Source: UBA1672 sp051967755 (GTDB lineage: Bacteria; Pseudomonadota; Alphaproteobacteria; Micavibrionales; Micavibrionaceae). Taken from it: a stretch of 64,000 bases of DNA. The stretch is from NCBI GenBank assembly GCA_051967755.1, contig JBQDYD010000002.1:372001-436000 (forward strand), written 5' to 3'. Within the stretch, counting starts at the first letter, position 1; every line of letters starts with the position of its first letter. Below the pieces are notes generated by a model. The model was given only the letters and a program-made list of their open reading frames with translations, was not told the DNA's origin and did not search any database. Shown in pieces: positions 62,101 through 64,000 of this stretch. Made by a program: the position numbers and the translations under genes.

Positions 62101-62985
62101 ATGGCTGCGAAGAAAGCAAAAAGTAAAAAGGGGGCACGTAAATCCACCATGACCAAAAAGAAGCGTAAAGCTTCGGCAGGGAATGAGCGGCGCGCTCTTA
62201 TTAAAAAGATTTCCTTATTCGGTGGTGGTGCATTGGCGTGCTTGTGGCTTCTTGCTTGGTTTGTTCTGGCAGATGGCATGGCGGCGATTGGAAGTTGGGC
62301 ATCACGACAAACGATTGCCTTGAGCGCAGATGCCGGATTTATCGTTGAGAATATTCTGGTTGAGGGAAGGGAATATACAGACCCTGATGTTTTGCTTGCG
62401 GTTATTAATGTCGGGCAGGGCGATCCTTTATTGTTGTTAGATCCGGCAGAAGCAAAAGAGCAAATTGAGCGGATTGGCTGGGTTAAAACGGCGCGTGTGG
62501 AAAGGCGCATGCCTGACACAATATATGTACATTTGGTAGAGCGTGAGCCTGTTGCCCTGTGGCAAAGATATGGTGCGGTATCTCTGGTTGATTCCGAAGG
62601 GGAGCTGATTACGAATCAGGGGCTGGAAGATTTTAAAGACCTCCCCATGGTGCTTGGGCACAATGCGCCTAAGAAAACAGGGGATCTGATGGCGATGTTG
62701 GGGCAGGTTACTGTCCTAAAGGATATGTTGGATAGAGCCGAGTTAATTGATAACCGTAGATGGGATTTGCATATTGGTGAAGGGCGCGTTATTAAATTGC
62801 CCGAGAATAATACTCAAAGCGCTATTGACCATATAAGGCAGCGTCATCAGGAAGATCAAATTCTTACGAAAAATGCTATCATAGAGATTGATGCCAGATA
62901 CGATGACAGGCTTATAGTCAGAACGCGTCTTGGTACGGTTCAGGATTACAAAACGAATATTCATAATATAAAAACGCAACTGTAA
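62101..62985 (+). CDS. ftsQ: Cell division protein FtsQ
   Basis: A 294-aa bitopic protein: Lys/Arg-rich cytoplasmic N-terminus (about 35 residues), one TM (about 38-60), POTRA domain (VENILVEGREYTDPDVLLAVINVGQG...) and beta domain with RIGWVKTARVERRMPDTIYVHLVEREPVALWQ, the FtsQ/DivIB signature. Connects FtsL/FtsB to the divisome. Confidence 0.94.
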   Translation: MAAKKAKSKKGARKSTMTKKKRKASAGNERRALIKKISLFGGGALACLWLLAWFVLADGMAAIGSWASRQTIALSADAGFIVENILVEGREYTDPDVLLAVINVGQGDPLLLLDPAEAKEQIERIGWVKTARVERRMPDTIYVHLVEREPVALWQRYGAVSLVDSEGELITNQGLEDFKDLPMVLGHNAPKKTGDLMAMLGQVTVLKDMLDRAELIDNRRWDLHIGEGRVIKLPENNTQSAIDHIRQRHQEDQILTKNAIIEIDARYDDRLIVRTRLGTVQDYKTNIHNIKTQL

Positions 62986-63004
62986 ATAAGGTAATTAGAC
63001 GCGA

Positions 63005-64000
63005 ATGGCGCAGGATAAATCGACACGACCTAAAGGATCATTATTTGCCGCATTAGATATCGGCAGCTCTAAAACGGCATGTTTTATCGGCCGTATTGTT
63101 GATGATCAGGGGACGTTTGAAATTGTTGGTGTCGGTAATAAACCCTCAGCAGGTGTTAAAAACGGTGCGATTGTAGATCTTGATGCCGCAGAGAATGTAA
63201 TTCGTCAGACTGTTCATGCGGCGGAGAATATGGCCGCTGAGGTGATGCGTGGTTATCCGCTTCGTGAAATTATCGCCAATGTTTCCGGGGTGCATGTGCA
63301 ATCATTTGGCCACAGCGTCACAGTTGAGGTTGGCGGGCATGACATTACAGATAATGATGTGCGCCGCGCCCTTGCGAAAGCGCAGCAAAAAGAGGCGGAT
63401 CAAAGCCTTGAATTAATTCATACGATACCGACTTTCTTTCGTGTTGATGATCAGGACGGGATTCGTGATCCGCGCGGTATGTTTGCAGAAAACCTAAAGG
63501 TTGATGTGAATTTAGTATCCGGTGACGGGTCGGCACTTCGTAATATGGCGTCTTGCATTGAGCGTAGCCATCTGGATATTTCTGCCCTATGTACCGGAGC
63601 GTACGCCGCAGGCTTATCGTCTTTAGTAGATGATGAGATTGAGCTTGGTTGTACAGTCATTGATATCGGTGCGGGTGTAACATCTTTTGCCGTTTTTCAT
63701 AGTGGTTATATGATTTACTGTGATGCCGTTCCCATTGGTGGGCAGCACGTCACAAACGATATTGCCCGTGGTTTAACAACATCAAAGGCCGATGCGGAAC
63801 GATTGAAGATTCTCTATGGCTGCGCTGTTGCATCACAAACAGATGAAGGCGAAATGATTGAGGTCCCGCGTCTTGGTGAAGATGAGCATCAAAAGCCAAA
63901 TCATGTGCCGCGTTCATTCTTGGTCGGGATAATACAGCCCAGGCTTGAAGAGATTTTCGAGCTTGTTCGCGCTAAAATCAAAGATAGCGGTTTGGAAAAG
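63005..64000 (+). CDS. ftsA: Cell division protein FtsA, 3'-truncated by the window end
   Basis: The frame opens at ATG 63005 and is still open at base 64000 (332 codons visible). Actin-like motifs: LDIGSSKTACFIGRI (phosphate 1), the FtsA-specific 1C region with VSGVHVQSFGH, VDVNLVSGDGSALRNM, and VIDIGAGVTSFAVFHSG (phosphate 2). It tethers FtsZ to the membrane. Typical length is about 415-440 residues, so roughly the last quarter is missing. Confidence 0.95.
   Translation, partial: MAQDKSTRPKGSLFAALDIGSSKTACFIGRIVDDQGTFEIVGVGNKPSAGVKNGAIVDLDAAENVIRQTVHAAENMAAEVMRGYPLREIIANVSGVHVQSFGHSVTVEVGGHDITDNDVRRALAKAQQKEADQSLELIHTIPTFFRVDDQDGIRDPRGMFAENLKVDVNLVSGDGSALRNMASCIERSHLDISALCTGAYAAGLSSLVDDEIELGCTVIDIGAGVTSFAVFHSGYMIYCDAVPIGGQHVTNDIARGLTTSKADAERLKILYGCAVASQTDEGEMIEVPRLGEDEHQKPNHVPRSFLVGIIQPRLEEIFELVRAKIKDSGLEK

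Noticed and set aside
61394..62137. Minus-strand 247-codon open frame
   Set aside because: Antisense to ddl, whose ATP-grasp motifs are unambiguous.

Overview
This window reads as chromosomal DNA of a free-living alphaproteobacterium. The grounds are a complete division and cell-wall (dcw) cluster with mraZ at its head, a PodJ-like polarity protein, a TamA/TamB pair, meso-DAP-type MurE, and a lysine catabolic pair (HglS/ALDH7). A Micavibrio-like lineage is possible, but nothing here proves it. Genes are tightly packed, many with 1-8 nt overlaps. No insertion sequence, prophage, tRNA or CRISPR array was seen.

Layout. 1-5.4 kb: 5'-truncated VWA/DUF3520 protein, typA, a fatty-acid desaturase and a DUF5765-like membrane protein. 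5.5-7.6 kb: a bufferin-like RiPP operon, made of a secreted Cys/Lys hexapeptide-repeat precursor followed by a fused MNIO (DUF692)-DUF2063 enzyme, behind a promoter resembling the Caulobacter SigF ECF consensus. 7.6-18.7 kb: two unknown proteins, Uup, the divergent hglS/amaB lysine genes, a peroxiredoxin-like protein, a response regulator with an uncharacterised C-terminal domain, mtnP, a SulP transporter and a hypothetical protein. 18.8-24.7 kb: assimilatory sulfur operon cysG-cysH-cysJ-cysI, divergent from an Rrf2 regulator with a perfect palindrome between them; CysH is of the iron-sulfur APS-reductase type and CysJ is compact. 24.7-33.2 kb: tamA (with a lipobox), tamB, a reduced NodT-like lipoprotein, succinate-semialdehyde dehydrogenase, an FNT channel and small or secreted unknowns. 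33.2-42 kb: PodJ-like protein, YffB/ArsC-like protein, TlpA-like thioredoxin, slyX, a duplicated-domain secreted protein, dusB, a D-2-hydroxyglutarate-dehydrogenase-like flavoprotein, msrA, ampD. 42.0-42.4 kb: RNase P RNA.

43-64 kb is the dcw cluster: mraZ-rsmH-ftsL-ftsI-murE-[153-aa ORF]-mraY-murD-ftsW-murG-murC-murB-[insertion]-ddl-ftsQ-ftsA (ftsA runs off the end). Two things are abnormal. First, the murF position holds only a 153-aa protein whose motifs match, in order and spacing, the C-terminal domain of MurF, so it looks like a relic. Second, between murB and ddl lies about 5 kb of extra genes, including an opposite-strand pair: an alpha/beta hydrolase and a different MurF that has membrane helices in place of its UDP-MurNAc-binding domain. 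The neighbouring Ddl is also unusually long with a divergent C-terminal motif. The simplest reading is that the ancestral MurF (and perhaps Ddl) was displaced by a membrane-anchored MurF/hydrolase/Ddl set from another lineage.

The strongest leads for new biology are the fused MNIO-DUF2063 RiPP operon and the MurF displacement. Next are the paired response-regulator paralogues (one fused, one split into two genes), the compact CysJ, the sulfur-operon operator, a 31-aa membrane protein and a candidate small RNA.
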